DNA of 64,000 nucleotides from Prosthecobacter debontii (lineage in GTDB: Bacteria > Verrucomicrobiota > Verrucomicrobiia > Verrucomicrobiales > Verrucomicrobiaceae). This document shows positions 1 to 10,100 of this stretch, one piece after another. Position numbers and translations under genes: made by a program. Position 1 is the stretch's first letter, and every line of letters starts with the position of its first letter. The DNA lies in contig CAMAQH010000016.1 of the NCBI GenBank assembly GCA_945860295.1, forward strand, positions 34,826-98,825, written 5' to 3'. The notes beneath the pieces are model-generated. The model did not search any database. It saw only the letters and a program-made list of their open reading frames with translations, and was not told the origin of the DNA.

Positions 1-1307
1 GCTGATGCTGCGATGGGAAATTTCGATCGGCGCTGCGGTGATTTTACCGTCATAGATGCAGCTCAGGAAGTTATCCGTGTGTTCCTTGCTTTCGTAGAGA
101 TGTATTTCGTTAGGGCCGATTTTTTCACGAAGAATAGCAGGATCGCTGGCAGAGATTTTGCCGCGATTCACATAGATCCATTTTCCAGCATCGCCTTCAA
201 AGAGAATGCCCACATGATCAAAGGGCTTCTTGCCAGCGCTAGGCTGCATGGCCGCTTCGATCTCAGGCATGAGTTTGTGCTCTGGGCTGGCGACGTGCAT
301 GATGACGCCACTTTCATAGACGCACTCAAAGGAGAACTCGGTGGCGGTGTTGTAGAGAGCGTCTTTGTCACGCTTGCCGGAGATGGCGCGCAGTTCTTGG
401 GGGCCTGTGTGATCGGTGCCCATGGCCCATTGGGCGATGTCGATGTGATGCGCTCCGAAGTCAGTGATCATGCCGCCACTGAAGTTGTAGTTATGCCGCC
501 ACTGAAGTTGTAGTTATGCCGCCAATTCAATGGCAGCAGGGCAGGGCGGTAGTCTATCTCTTCCGCTGGACCGAGCCACATTTCATAGTCAAAATCGGCT
601 GGCACAGGTGCCTTTTCCGTCCTGTCGGCCATGCCATTCCAGTTCGAGTGACCGCCCGGCAATCCGACGCGCACGCGCTTGAGTTTACCGATGCGTTCAT
701 TGCGCACCATCTCACAAGCCATGCGGAAATAAATATCACTGCGCTGCTGACTACCTGTCTGCCAAGTCACGCCCGCTTTGGCCACTTCATCTGCCATAAG
801 ACGGCCTTCGGCGATGTTTAAGGCGAGCGGCTTTTGCCCGTAGATATGCTTGCCTTTGCGTGCTGCATAAATGGCCATGTAAGCGTGCCAATGATCAGGT
901 GTGGAGATTTGCACGGCATCGAGATCTTCCTTCTCCATCATCTCGCGAAAGTCGGAGTAGGCAGCGCAGGCCCTCACGGACTTGTTGGCAGCCTGAGAGT
1001 AGTGAGCATCAATGATTTTCTTCCCAACTTCACGACCGCCGGTTTCTTTGCCATCGTAGCTGTAGTGGCCGTATTCCTTCATCGGATCAGCCACGGCGAT
1101 GACCTGGCACTTTTCATTATTCAAGAATGATGGCGTCCAGTCACCCGCGATGGTGCCCCAGCCAATAGCACCGACCGTGATGCGCTCCGATGGCGCGGGA
1201 CGGCCAGCTTTTCCAAAGACGGATGAAGGAACAATGGTCGGGAAACCCAGAGCAGCAGCACTGCTGCTGAGGAAGCGGCGGCGGGAAAAAGTAATGGTTC
1301 GGTTCAT
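1..1307 (-). pseudogene. Gfo/Idh/MocA family oxidoreductase, frameshifted by a 23-bp duplication, 3' end outside window
   Basis: This is a secreted NAD(P)-dependent sugar dehydrogenase-like protein of the Gfo/Idh/MocA family. The N-terminus has a Tat-like signal (SRRRFLSSSAAALG), followed by the Rossmann start ITVGAIGWGTIAG, then ISTPDHWHAYMAIYAARKGKH and the GQKPLAL segment that holds the catalytic lysine. The frame starting at 1307 runs into a premature TGA at 468-470, just after NYNFSGG. The missing continuation, MITDFGAHHIDIAQWAMG, is read in another frame from about 472 down to base 1 without a stop. A 23-bp tandem duplication at 470-515 accounts exactly for the shift. Removing one copy joins NFSGG directly to MITDFGAHH, the normal family sequence. 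The product is either a truncated 279-aa protein missing most of its C-terminal domain, or the duplication is an assembly or culture artefact. Confidence 0.85.
470..523. repeat. 23-bp tandem duplication (2.35 copies) inside the oxidoreductase gene
   Basis: The 23-bp unit at 470-492 is repeated exactly at 493-515, and the first 8 bases occur a third time at 516-523. In the single-copy ancestor the unit would be flanked by the 9-bp direct repeat TGGCGGCAT (minus-strand reading), the usual substrate for slipped-strand duplication. Because 23 is not a multiple of three, the reading frame is lost. The event is in principle reversible by slippage. Confidence 0.95.
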
Positions 1308-1425
1308 GAACTAGAGTTATAGCGGCGAGCGGTCAGGCAGGGCAACCCTTGAGTTTGAGTTTCACGCGTCGCAGAAGCAAAACTCGGCGATTGTGAATAA
1401 GTTGCTGCTGTCATGCACCACGCAT

Positions 1426-1453
1426 TTGACAAGAGAGTGCGTCCGCGTAATCT
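1426..1453 (+). promoter_or_regulatory. candidate sigma70-type promoter for rpmH-rnpA-yidD-yidC
   Basis: TTGACA (1426-1431) is a perfect -35 hexamer. It is followed after 16 bp by TAATCT (1448-1453), a moderate -10. It lies about 93 bases before the rpmH start, in the 238-bp gap between the divergent oxidoreductase gene and rpmH, and is the best promoter-like pair I see there. Motif match only. Confidence 0.45.
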
Positions 1454-1545
1454 CACTCCCCCTGTTGCCAGGGCTTGGTATTTTTTGAAATCCCTGCCCT
1501 ACTGGCTGCGGATACTCAGACTGCCTTCCTACATCCTACACGACT

Positions 1546-1728
1546 ATGCCCAAAAGAACCTATCAAGCCTCCAAACGCACCCGGAAGCGTCAGTTCGGTT
1601 TCCGCGCCCGAATGAAGACCGCCAATGGCCGCGACATTATCCGTCGTCGTCGCCGTCAAGGCCGCAAGCGCCTCGTGCCAGTCGGTGTGGAAGTCCATTA
1701 CAAGCGCCACGTCCAGCAGCACGCTTAG
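1546..1728 (+). CDS. rpmH: 50S ribosomal protein L34, with C-terminal extension
   Basis: L34 is a small, very basic protein of the large ribosomal subunit. The product has the family signature: MPKRTYQ at the start, then [34 protein letters not shown]34 is usually 44-46 residues. This one has 60, with an extra tail of about 14 residues ([13 protein letters not shown]) after the conserved core. The gene sits directly upstream of rnpA, the conserved bacterial order, and the pair is followed by yidD and yidC. dnaA, often just upstream of rpmH, is absent here. Confidence 0.95.
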   Translation: MPKRTYQASKRTRKRQFGFRARMKTANGRDIIRRRRRQGRKRLVPVGVEVHYKRHVQQHA

Positions 1729-1758
1729 TGCTGGGGATTCTCGGCGTCTCCCTCAACT

Positions 1759-2124
1759 ATGCGCCTGCCATCTCGCCTTCATCTGAAGGAGTCTCGCGAC
1801 TTCGCCTGCATCAAGGCGAATGGCAGGAGTCAAGCGGGCCGGTATTACGTCCTGGCCATGTTAAAGGTAGAAACGCTGACTGAATTTCAGTTTGGCCTAG
1901 TCACTGGAAAGCGGCTGGGCAATGCTGTCACAAGAAACCGACTCCGCCGACAGATGCGTGAAATCATTCGAGAGCATCGGGCAGAAATAGCCCCCGGCTG
2001 GCAGTTTGTCACCATTGCCCGCTGGCGTGCTCCTGAGGCTGACTATGCTGATCTGGAGCAGGACTGGGTTAAGCTGGCGAAGCGCCAGGGACTCTTCTCG
2101 AAACCCACGATCTCAGTTCCATGA
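1759..2124 (+). CDS. rnpA: ribonuclease P protein component
   Basis: This is the protein subunit of RNase P, which helps the catalytic RNA remove 5' leaders from pre-tRNAs. The 121-residue length is typical. The signature basic helix is present as GKRLGNAVTRNRLRRQMRE (about residues 50-70), preceded by the FGLVTGKR strand. It starts 30 bases after rpmH, and its last codons overlap the yidD start by 4 bases (ATGA), implying translational coupling. Confidence 0.95.
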   Translation: MRLPSRLHLKESRDFACIKANGRSQAGRYYVLAMLKVETLTEFQFGLVTGKRLGNAVTRNRLRRQMREIIREHRAEIAPGWQFVTIARWRAPEADYADLEQDWVKLAKRQGLFSKPTISVP

Positions 2125-2363
2125 GATTGGTTGTACGCATACTCATTCGTGGTTATCAGCGTTTCATCTCTCCTGTCATTCATTTCATCGGTGGCCCAGG
2201 TTCGGGCTGTCGTTTCGCTCCGACTTGTTCGGAATATTTTCTTCAAGCCGTGGAAAAACACGGCTTTTTTCGTGGTGCATGGTTCGGAACGCTCCGCATC
2301 CTCCGCTGCCAACCCTGGGGTGGTCAAGGTCACGACCCCGTACCAGAAAAAGCAAAACCTTAA
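2121..2363 (+). CDS. yidD: membrane protein insertion efficiency factor YidD
   Basis: YidD is a small peripheral inner-membrane protein that assists YidC-dependent insertion. The 80-residue product shows the full family pattern: IRGYQRFISP near the start, then GGPGSGCRFAPTCSEYFLQAV with the conserved cysteines, HGFFRGAW, LRILRCQPWG and a final GHDPVP. It overlaps rnpA by 4 bases and precedes yidC by 16 bases. Confidence 0.96.
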   Translation: MRLVVRILIRGYQRFISPVIHFIGGPGSGCRFAPTCSEYFLQAVEKHGFFRGAWFGTLRILRCQPWGGQGHDPVPEKAKP

Positions 2364-2379
2364 ATTTTAAAAACACCTC

Positions 2380-4191
2380 ATGGATCGTAAAGCTTGGCTC
2401 GTTATCGTCCTCTGTACCGTCGGCATTGGTATCAATGCATGGTTCGCTAGTAACCAGCAGCCTGCTCAGCCGCTGCCCACCACCAAAACGGTAGCGACAG
2501 CACCCGCCGCTACGGTGGCTGCACCAGTCTCTGCTGTTGCAAATGCACCAACGGCCCCCGTGCCGTCTGCTGCCGGCAGCACCCCTGAAGAAACACACAC
2601 GCTCACTCAGGGTAGCGTAACGTGGCATTTCTCTACCAAAGGAGCAGGTGTCGTCAAATCGGTGCTGGCTGGCACCGACCAGATCACATTGAACGAGTTC
2701 GGACGCGAACCCATCGGCGCATTGCGTCGTGAGGCAGCGGGCAATGACGCCGTCGCCTACAAGATTACCGCCAAGTCTGACAAGAGTATTACCTTTGATG
2801 GAACGGCTCAAGATGGCATCAGCATCCGCAAGACCTATGCTTTAACCGAGGGTGAAAAGTCAGACGATCACCTCATCACACTGAATGTGACGCTAACCAA
2901 TACCAGCGCGGCTGCCTTCAAGTCTGAAGAAATTTATCTCTATGCGGGAGCCGCGAACTCCATGAGTCCTGATGAAGCTTTGAAGCCCAGTTTCTTTTGG
3001 AACGATGCAGGAGACGCAACTCAAAAGGACACCAATGCTTTCGGTGGTGGGTGGTTTTCCACCGAACAAAAGGAGATGCGCTCCAGTCATCCGCATCTGC
3101 GCTTCGGTGGTGTGATGAGCCGCTTCGATGCCACCATACTAAATCACATCAGCAAGGGTGATTCGATGGGCAAGCCTGGAAAGATTTGGGGCACACGCTT
3201 CCTCATTGATCATAGCAAAGACAAATTCAAGGACATGTCGGCAGCCGCCAATGATCATGCGATTGAGGCCGCTGTCAGTCTGCCACCCGTCGAGTTGGCA
3301 CCCTCAGCTAGTTTGTCAGAAGACTACGAGATCTATGTTGGCCCAAAGGAATACCACCGACTAACACTCCTCGGCGGTCAGCGTGAAGAAGTGATGTTCT
3401 ATGGCATGTGGGGCTTCATCAGCCGCATCCTGACTCAAGTGATGCGCTGGATGCATGATGTCAGTGGTAACTGGGGCGTGGCCATCATCCTGCTCACACT
3501 CTGCATCCGCACCGTCCTTTGGCCGCTCCAGTCGAAGGCTCAGTCCTCCATGAAGCGCATGGGCCTACTGGCTCCGAAGATGAAAGAGCTACAGGATAAG
3601 TATAAAGACGACCCGACCAAGCAGCAGACGGAAGTCATGAAGATGTACAAGGAGTATGGAGTTAACCCCGTCGGTGGTTGCCTGCCGATGATGTTGCAGA
3701 TTCCCATCTTCTTCGGCTTTTACAGCGTGCTTCAAAACGCTGCCGAGTTGCGTGGTCAGCCCTGGATGTGGGTGAAGGATCTCTCACTGGCAGACACGAT
3801 TCACACGCTGCACTTCTCATCGAGTCTGCCGCTCGTCGGCACGCACTTCGACATCAATCCGCTGCCACTCATTATGGGCGTCACCATGATCCTTCAGATG
3901 AAGCTCACACCGCAGCCTGCAACCGTGGACAAGAGCCAGAAGATGATGTTTACCATCATGCCCTTCTTCTTCCTCTTCATCTGCTATAACTTTGCCGCAG
4001 CCTTGTCCCTCTACTGGTCCACCCAAAATATCTTTGCCATCTTCCAGAGCTGGATCATGAAGCTCTACATGAAGGACCCTGTGTTGGAAAAAATCGCCAT
4101 TCAGCCCAAAGCAAATGCCCCTAAAAACCCAGCGAATCCAAACGACAAGGACAAGAAGACCAAGCCCAAAACGCCGAAACTTGGTGGTTAG
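2380..4191 (+). CDS. yidC: membrane protein insertase YidC
   Basis: YidC inserts and folds inner-membrane proteins, alone or with Sec. The product has 603 residues, matching the long Gram-negative type. It has an N-terminal membrane anchor (residues 4-22), an Ala/Pro-rich linker, a large periplasmic P1 domain to about residue 330, and the conserved 60-kDa insertase core. The core begins at GVAIILLTLCIRTVLWPLQ, contains the KEYGVNPVGGCLPMMLQIPIFFGFY region, and ends with the last helices (FFFLFICYNFAAALSLYW). The arginine in ILLTLCIRTV is the functionally important groove residue of the family. The C-terminal tail is rich in Lys/Pro/Asn. This is the last gene of the rpmH cluster. Confidence 0.97.
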   Translation: MDRKAWLVIVLCTVGIGINAWFASNQQPAQPLPTTKTVATAPAATVAAPVSAVANAPTAPVPSAAGSTPEETHTLTQGSVTWHFSTKGAGVVKSVLAGTDQITLNEFGREPIGALRREAAGNDAVAYKITAKSDKSITFDGTAQDGISIRKTYALTEGEKSDDHLITLNVTLTNTSAAAFKSEEIYLYAGAANSMSPDEALKPSFFWNDAGDATQKDTNAFGGGWFSTEQKEMRSSHPHLRFGGVMSRFDATILNHISKGDSMGKPGKIWGTRFLIDHSKDKFKDMSAAANDHAIEAAVSLPPVELAPSASLSEDYEIYVGPKEYHRLTLLGGQREEVMFYGMWGFISRILTQVMRWMHDVSGNWGVAIILLTLCIRTVLWPLQSKAQSSMKRMGLLAPKMKELQDKYKDDPTKQQTEVMKMYKEYGVNPVGGCLPMMLQIPIFFGFYSVLQNAAELRGQPWMWVKDLSLADTIHTLHFSSSLPLVGTHFDINPLPLIMGVTMILQMKLTPQPATVDKSQKMMFTIMPFFFLFICYNFAAALSLYWSTQNIFAIFQSWIMKLYMKDPVLEKIAIQPKANAPKNPANPNDKDKKTKPKTPKLGG

Positions 4192-4254
4192 TCGTTGCTG
4201 TTGGTAGTCATGCCACACCTCACCGAAAATAGCCTTGCTGCATTGCATGCTTGA

Positions 4255-5004
4255 ATGCATGACTGCGCAGTTTTTCAGCCCATGCAATTCGTCTTTCCCA
4301 CCCACCTCCAGCTCGGCAGCGAGCACAGTGAAGGTTTTCACCAGGAATTGCTTCGTGGCTTAACCCACAAGTTGAACAACCTGCTCGCCGTCATCCAGGG
4401 TTTCTCCAGCCTCGTGCTCATGACCGACGACCTCGACCCAGGTGTGGCGGAAAATGTCCAGCACATCCGTGAAGCCTCTGTTGGTGTAGCGGCCCTCAGC
4501 GAGCGTATCCGCTCAGCAGGTGGTTGTGCAAAACTCACACCTCAAGCTCTCAGCCTAAATGAATATTTCAGTGTCGTTGAGGGGGCTTTGTTAGAGCCTT
4601 TCTCCAAAAACAAACTGCAACTCGAAGCTGAAGTGCAGCCCGGCCTGCCTCCTGTATTGGTGGACCCGACCAAGTTCAAAGACATCCTCATCGAACTCCT
4701 AAAAAATGCGGCTGAAGCCGCAGGTAGTACCGGTGGACGCGCTATGTTAAAGATCGCCGGTCCGGGCGTAATCACACCTACCGAGCAGCGCCGCGTGGAC
4801 ATCTTGATCAGCAACACAGGCTCCCAGATTCCTCAGGACAAACTGGCTCAGATGTTCCGCCCCTTCACAGGCTCCAAAAACAGCAATCACCTCGGCCTTG
4901 GTCTCACCATCGCTACCATGCTTTGCCATCAGATGGGCCTGCAAATAGGCCTCGCCTCAGAGAACAACACTACCACAGCTTGGTTGAGTTGCCCGATGGC
5001 TTGA
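4255..5004 (+). CDS. soluble histidine kinase-like protein without sensor domain
   Basis: This is a predicted cytoplasmic two-component-type kinase. An H-box-like helix reads LLRGLTHKLNNLLAVIQGF, with the candidate phospho-histidine in THKLNN. The ATPase half has an N-box ELLKNAAEAA, an ISNTGSQIP G1-like segment, and the G2 box HLGLGLTIATMLC. There is no transmembrane segment, PAS, GAF or receiver domain, and no response regulator nearby. An internal ATG at 4285 is an alternative start; neither has a clear ribosome-binding site. It is placed 63 bases after yidC on the same strand. The catalytic fold is reasonably sure; the signal and target are unknown. Confidence 0.75.
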   Translation: MHDCAVFQPMQFVFPTHLQLGSEHSEGFHQELLRGLTHKLNNLLAVIQGFSSLVLMTDDLDPGVAENVQHIREASVGVAALSERIRSAGGCAKLTPQALSLNEYFSVVEGALLEPFSKNKLQLEAEVQPGLPPVLVDPTKFKDILIELLKNAAEAAGSTGGRAMLKIAGPGVITPTEQRRVDILISNTGSQIPQDKLAQMFRPFTGSKNSNHLGLGLTIATMLCHQMGLQIGLASENNTTTAWLSCPMA

Positions 5005-5007
5005 TCC

Positions 5008-5060
5008 AAGTGGCGGACTTGAAGTCCACCACCCATCAGGCGGGCTGAAGCCCGCGCGCC
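5008..5060. terminator. two hairpins between convergent kinase and speA genes (REP-like, possible bidirectional terminator)
   Basis: Two adjacent inverted repeats fill this 62-bp gap. The first is an imperfect hairpin centred on GGACTTGAAGTCC (5015-5027). The second is a perfect 7-bp stem GCGGGCT / AGCCCGC with a GA loop (5040-5055). No clear U-run follows either one. They could terminate both converging transcripts, but the shared TGAAG centre also resembles dispersed hairpin repeats seen elsewhere in the window. Confidence 0.5.
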
Positions 5061-5066
5061 ACCCTC

Positions 5067-7022
5067 CTATGTTTCAAAGTAGGTGTAGCCGCGCAGACCT
5101 GCTTCAAAAGCACCCATGATCTCTTTGCGCTCAGAAGGCGTGATGCGGTTAGAAACCACGGCGCTCTCAGCAAGATTGCGGAAACGTGTGGCCAGATCTT
5201 TGGGATCGTATTCCACGTAGCTGAGCACTTCAGAGACGCTGTCGCCTTCTTGCTCGCGGCGATATTTGAGTTTGCCGTTTTCAATTGAGACACTGACGAC
5301 GTTGGTATCGCCGAGCAGGTTATGCAGATCACCAAGCGTCTCCTGATAAGCACCCACCAGGAAGATGCCGAGCATGTAGTCTTCACCCGACTCAAAGTCC
5401 GGATCATGCAAAGGCAAGCTACCGCAAATCTCGCCGCTATGGGCAAACTTGTCGATCTTACCATCGCTGTCACAAGTAATGTCTGAAAGCACCGCATTAC
5501 GTGTTGGCTTTTCCTTCAAACGATGAATCGGCATGACTGGGAAAATCTGGTCGATGGCCCAAAGGTCAGGCAGACTCTGGAAGACGCTGAAGTTGCCGTA
5601 ATAGTAGTCCGTCATCACCGTGGACATGCGCTCCATTTGGCTACCATCATGGCCCACAGACTCTAGCTTGCCAGAGATCCAGGTCATGATGTCCCAATAC
5701 ATTTCTTCACCCTGCGAGCGCTCGCGGAGACTTACTTTACCATAGTTGAACTCACTGCGTAGCTTGTCGCGGTAATAGACCGCATCGTTGTAGATCTCCT
5801 GCACGCGATCGCGTGAAAGTTTGGTGGGATCTTTCTGCTTCTCAGCACGCAGTTCTGCCAGATGGCGCACCATCGGCGGCGTGTCTTTGTTCACGACCAC
5901 TTCACGATTCAGCGTTTCAAAACGATTCACATCTAGGATGTTGATGACCAACACCGAGTAGTAAGCCACGATAGCGCGACCAGACTCGGTGATGATGTCA
6001 GGATGCGGCACACCAGCCTCCGTCGTCACTTCGCTGATGGCTTCGATCACATCAGCGCAGTATTCCTTCGTGCCGTAGTTGCTTGAGGCCGAGGTCGCAC
6101 CTTTAAAGCCGTCGTAGCTGATCGCTAGACCACCACCGAGATCAAGGATGCCCATGCGCGCACCTTCTTTAACGAGGCCACAATAGACACGAGTCGCTTC
6201 CGTTACAGCTTGGCGGATGGCGCGGATGTTTGGGATCTGGCTGCCTTGGTGATAATGCAACATGCGCAAGCAATCGAGCATCCCCTCATCGCGCAGTGTA
6301 TCCACCACGTTCATGAGCTGTGAGATGTTCAGACCAAACACGCTCGCATCACCACCCGAGCCTGCCCAGTGGCCAGCACTTTCTGCACTGAGTTTGAAGC
6401 GCACGCCGAGAGTGGGCCGCACGCCCATCTTCTTTGAGCGATCCATGATCAGCTTCAATTCTGAAGGCATCTCCAGCACCAAGATCACTTGCAGCCCCAT
6501 CTTCTGTGCAAACAAAGCTAGGTCGATGAATTCCTCATCTTTGTAGCCATTGCACACGATGTAAGCCTCAGGGTCATGCATGTAAGCCAGTGCAGCGATG
6601 AGCTCTGGCTTGCTGCCGGCTTCGAGACCGTAATGATACTTGCGGCCATAGCGTGTGATCTCGTCGATCACCTCTTGCTGCTGATTCACTTTGATTGGAT
6701 ACACGCCGCGATAAGCACCCTGATATTTTGCCTCACGGATCGAGCTGGCAAAGCCTTCGTTCAGTTCATCAATGCGCCAGCGTAGCAGGTCACCAAAACG
6801 AATCAGTACCGGTAGTTGCGTCCCACGGTCGCGCAGACCTTTAACGATCTGGGCTAAAGAAACTGGCTTAGTCTTGGTGCCGTCCTTGAGATTAACCACC
6901 ACTTCACCTTTCGTGGAGATGTCGAAGTAGCCATGACCCCATTCACGGATGCCGTAAAGTTCGGCACTGTCTTCGGTGTTCCAAGCGGGTGGTTTTGGGC
7001 GTCGTTCCATGTTCGTATTCAA
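5067..7022 (-). CDS. speA: biosynthetic arginine decarboxylase
   Basis: SpeA is a PLP enzyme converting arginine to agmatine, the first step of the agmatine route to putrescine. The 651-residue length fits the biosynthetic class (about 630-660). The PLP lysine lies in YRGVYPIKVNQQQEVIDEI near residue 115. Further markers are GLEAGSKPELIAAL, LHYHQGSQIPNI, LDLGGGLAISYDG (PLP phosphate glycine loop) and the C-terminal CDSDGKIDKF with the active-site cysteine. Start ATG at 7020-7022. It is divergent from the transglutaminase gene across 164 bases. Confidence 0.96.
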   Translation of the reverse strand: MNTNMERRPKPPAWNTEDSAELYGIREWGHGYFDISTKGEVVVNLKDGTKTKPVSLAQIVKGLRDRGTQLPVLIRFGDLLRWRIDELNEGFASSIREAKYQGAYRGVYPIKVNQQQEVIDEITRYGRKYHYGLEAGSKPELIAALAYMHDPEAYIVCNGYKDEEFIDLALFAQKMGLQVILVLEMPSELKLIMDRSKKMGVRPTLGVRFKLSAESAGHWAGSGGDASVFGLNISQLMNVVDTLRDEGMLDCLRMLHYHQGSQIPNIRAIRQAVTEATRVYCGLVKEGARMGILDLGGGLAISYDGFKGATSASSNYGTKEYCADVIEAISEVTTEAGVPHPDIITESGRAIVAYYSVLVINILDVNRFETLNREVVVNKDTPPMVRHLAELRAEKQKDPTKLSRDRVQEIYNDAVYYRDKLRSEFNYGKVSLRERSQGEEMYWDIMTWISGKLESVGHDGSQMERMSTVMTDYYYGNFSVFQSLPDLWAIDQIFPVMPIHRLKEKPTRNAVLSDITCDSDGKIDKFAHSGEICGSLPLHDPDFESGEDYMLGIFLVGAYQETLGDLHNLLGDTNVVSVSIENGKLKYRREQEGDSVSEVLSYVEYDPKDLATRFRNLAESAVVSNRITPSERKEIMGAFEAGLRGYTYFET

Positions 7023-7186
7023 GACCCGCGATTATGGGGGCATTCGCAGGGATGAAAAGTGAAACTCTTGCCTCATGAGAAATACTCAACAGACCAAACA
7101 TTCTTGGCTGTAACAGTTGCTGCTTTGAGATGCTCCGGCGCACTGGCACGCGCTGTGCTTTGTCATATCTTGTCCTACCAACCTGC

Positions 7187-10100
7187 ATGTCTATCCACGT
7201 CGCTCTTCGTCATGTCACTCAGTACAAATTTGATCGACCCGTTTCGCTCTCACCCCATGTGGTAAGGCTGCGGCCCGCGCCCCACTGCCGGACACAGTTA
7301 TTGAGCTATTCGCTGAAGATCACCCCCGAGAATCATTTCATCAATTGGCAGCAGGATCCGCAGGCAAACTATCTGGCTCGATTAGTCTTCCCTGAAAAAG
7401 CGACGGAGCTGACCGTTGAAGTCGATCTGGTGGCTGAAATGGCGGTCTATAACCCCTTTGATTTTTTCCTCGAACCCGCTGCCGAGCATGTGCCCTTTCA
7501 CTATGATCCAGTGCTGGCTCATGAGCTAGAACCCTACCAACGGAAACTCCCCCTGACGCCACTCCTGGGAGCCTACATGCGTGAGGTCAGGCAGGTCATT
7601 TCTAGTTCAAAGGTACCACTCCGCACGATCGACTTCCTCGTCGCACTCAATCAAATGATCTGGAAGGACGTGAGCTACGGCATCCGCATGGAGCCTGGCG
7701 TGCAGTCACCAGAGGAGACGCTGGAAATCGGCAGCGGTTCGTGCCGTGACTCCGCGTGGCTCATGGTGCAGGTCTTCCGTACTTTGGGGATGGCTGCACG
7801 TTTTGTTAGCGGCTACTTGATTCAGCTCAAAGCAGATGTGAAATCCCTCGACGGCCCGAGTGGTGCTGAAGTGGACTTCACCGACCTCCACGCTTGGTGT
7901 GAGGTCTATCTGCCGGGTGCAGGCTGGGTCGGGCTGGACCCCACATCCGGCCTCATGGCTGGTGAAGGCCACCTGCCGCTCGCTGCCACACCTGATCCAC
8001 AAAGCGCCGCGCCTGTGAGTGGTGCTAGCGATAAGTGTGAGGTGACTTTTCACCACGAAATGAGCGTGACAAGGATATTTGAATCTCCGCGTGTCACGAA
8101 GCCCTACACGCCTGAACAATGGGCAGAGATCGACGCGCTGGGACACCTCGTGGATGCCGATCTGATCCGCAATGATGTTCGCCTGACGATGGGCGGTGAG
8201 CCGACCTTTGTCAGCATCGACGACATGGAAGGTGAGGAGTGGAACACCGCCGCCGTAGGACCCAAAAAGCGCGTGCTCTCTGGCAAACTCATTCGTCGTC
8301 TGCGTGATCAATTCGGTCCTGGTGGACTGCTCCACTTCGGTATGGGCAAGTGGTATCCCGGTGAGCCATTGCCACGCTGGGCGCTCGGTTGCTACTGGCG
8401 AAAAGATGGTGTGCCCGTGTGGAGAGATGATTCGCTCATCGGCGATGAGACGAAGAACTACGGCTATGACAGCACCCAGGCACGGCGCTTTGGTTTAGCT
8501 CTCGCCGCCTCTCTCGGAGTTGATCCCAAATGGCTAAAGCCCGGCTATGAAGACGCCTTCTATTATCTGTGGAAAGAGAAGCGTCTGCCAGTGAATGTCG
8601 ATCCGCTAAAATCCAATTTAAAGAACGCGAATGATCGTCTGCGCTTGGCGCGTCTCTTTGAACAAGGTCTAGATGAAGTCGTCGGATTTGCTCTGCCTCT
8701 TCAACGCGCTGAGTCTCTCGGTAAGCCACGCTGGCAGAGTGGACCGTGGTTTGTGCGTGACGATGCCATGTACCTAATTCCCGGTGATTCACCGATGGGG
8801 CTGCGTCTGCCGCTAGACACTTTGCCATGGGTCAGTGCCACCGATTATCCTTGGATCTATCCGGTCGATCCCTCCAGCGACTGGCCCGATCTGCCGCCGC
8901 GCCCAGAGGGCAGGCAGCGCTTCCTCGGCGCTGTGGCGGAGTGGTTGGACGGCTCTTCAGGCGTGCCCACGAGTTATGGCAAAGGCATTTATGCCGGCCA
9001 GGGCAAACCAGGGCGAGTGAAGCTGGAGCCGCAGGATGAAAATGAATTGCCAGAGGCTGAGCGCTACCCGCAACCTCAAACATCCGCCTCCAAAGTCATT
9101 CGCACCGCAGTCTGCATCGAGCCGCGTGAAGGCCGTCTGCATGTCTTCATGCCACCCGTGGAAAAGGTGGAGGACTACCTCGACCTCGTGACAGCAGTTG
9201 AAGACGTGGCGGTAGCATTAAAAATGCCCGTCATCATTGAAGGCACGCCACCACCCTATGATCCACGTTTGAATGTGCTGAAGGTGACGCCTGATCCAGG
9301 CGTGATCGAGGTGAACATGCATCCGGTTAAAACTTGGACCGATCTTGTGCACAACACCCAGACACTCTATGAAGAAGCGCGCCTCACGCGTCTCGGCACA
9401 GAGAAGTTCATGGTCGATGGTCGCCACACTGGCACAGGCGGCGGCAATCACATCGTCTTTGGCGGTGAGCGCCCCGTGGACTCACCACTGCTGCGCCGAC
9501 CTGATTTGTTGAAAAGCTTGTTGGGCTACTGGCATAATCACCCGAGCCTCAGCTATCTTTTCAGCGGCCTGTTCATCGGCCCGACGAGCCAATCTCCACG
9601 TATTGATGAAGCCCGCAACGACGCTGTGTTTGAGATCGAACTCGCCTTCCGAGAACTCGACCGCTACACGACTGAAAAAGGCAGCGCGCCACCCTGGCTC
9701 GTGGATCGACTTTTCCGCAATCTATTGGCTGACTCCTCTGGCAATACGCACCGCACGGAGTTCTCCATCGACAAGCTCTTTGATCCCGGCAGCAGCACGG
9801 GCAGACTCGGACTGGTGGAACTGCGCTCGTTTGAGATGCCACCTCATGCCGAGATGAGTCTCGCTCAAAACCTGCTGGTGCGCGCTGCCATCTCACGCTT
9901 CTGGGATCAGCCCTATAAAACAAAGCTCGTGCGCTGGGGCACTGAACTGCATGATCGCTTTCTCCTCCCGCAATTTGTCTGGGATGATTTTTGCGATGTG
10001 CTCGGAGACATGAAGGAGTTCGGTTATGATCTTAAACCAGAATGGTTCAAGCCGCATTACGAGTTCAAGTTCCCCAACATCGGCCACATCAATCAGCGTG

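Noticed and set aside
1392..1400. A TTATTCACA-like DnaA box near rpmH, suggesting an origin of replication
   Set aside because: Only one box with a mismatch, no AT-rich unwinding region and no dnaA or dnaN; rpmH-rnpA-yidC alone does not prove an origin in this phylum.
5008..5060. Attenuator or riboswitch for speA
   Set aside because: The hairpins lie downstream of the speA stop, not in its leader.
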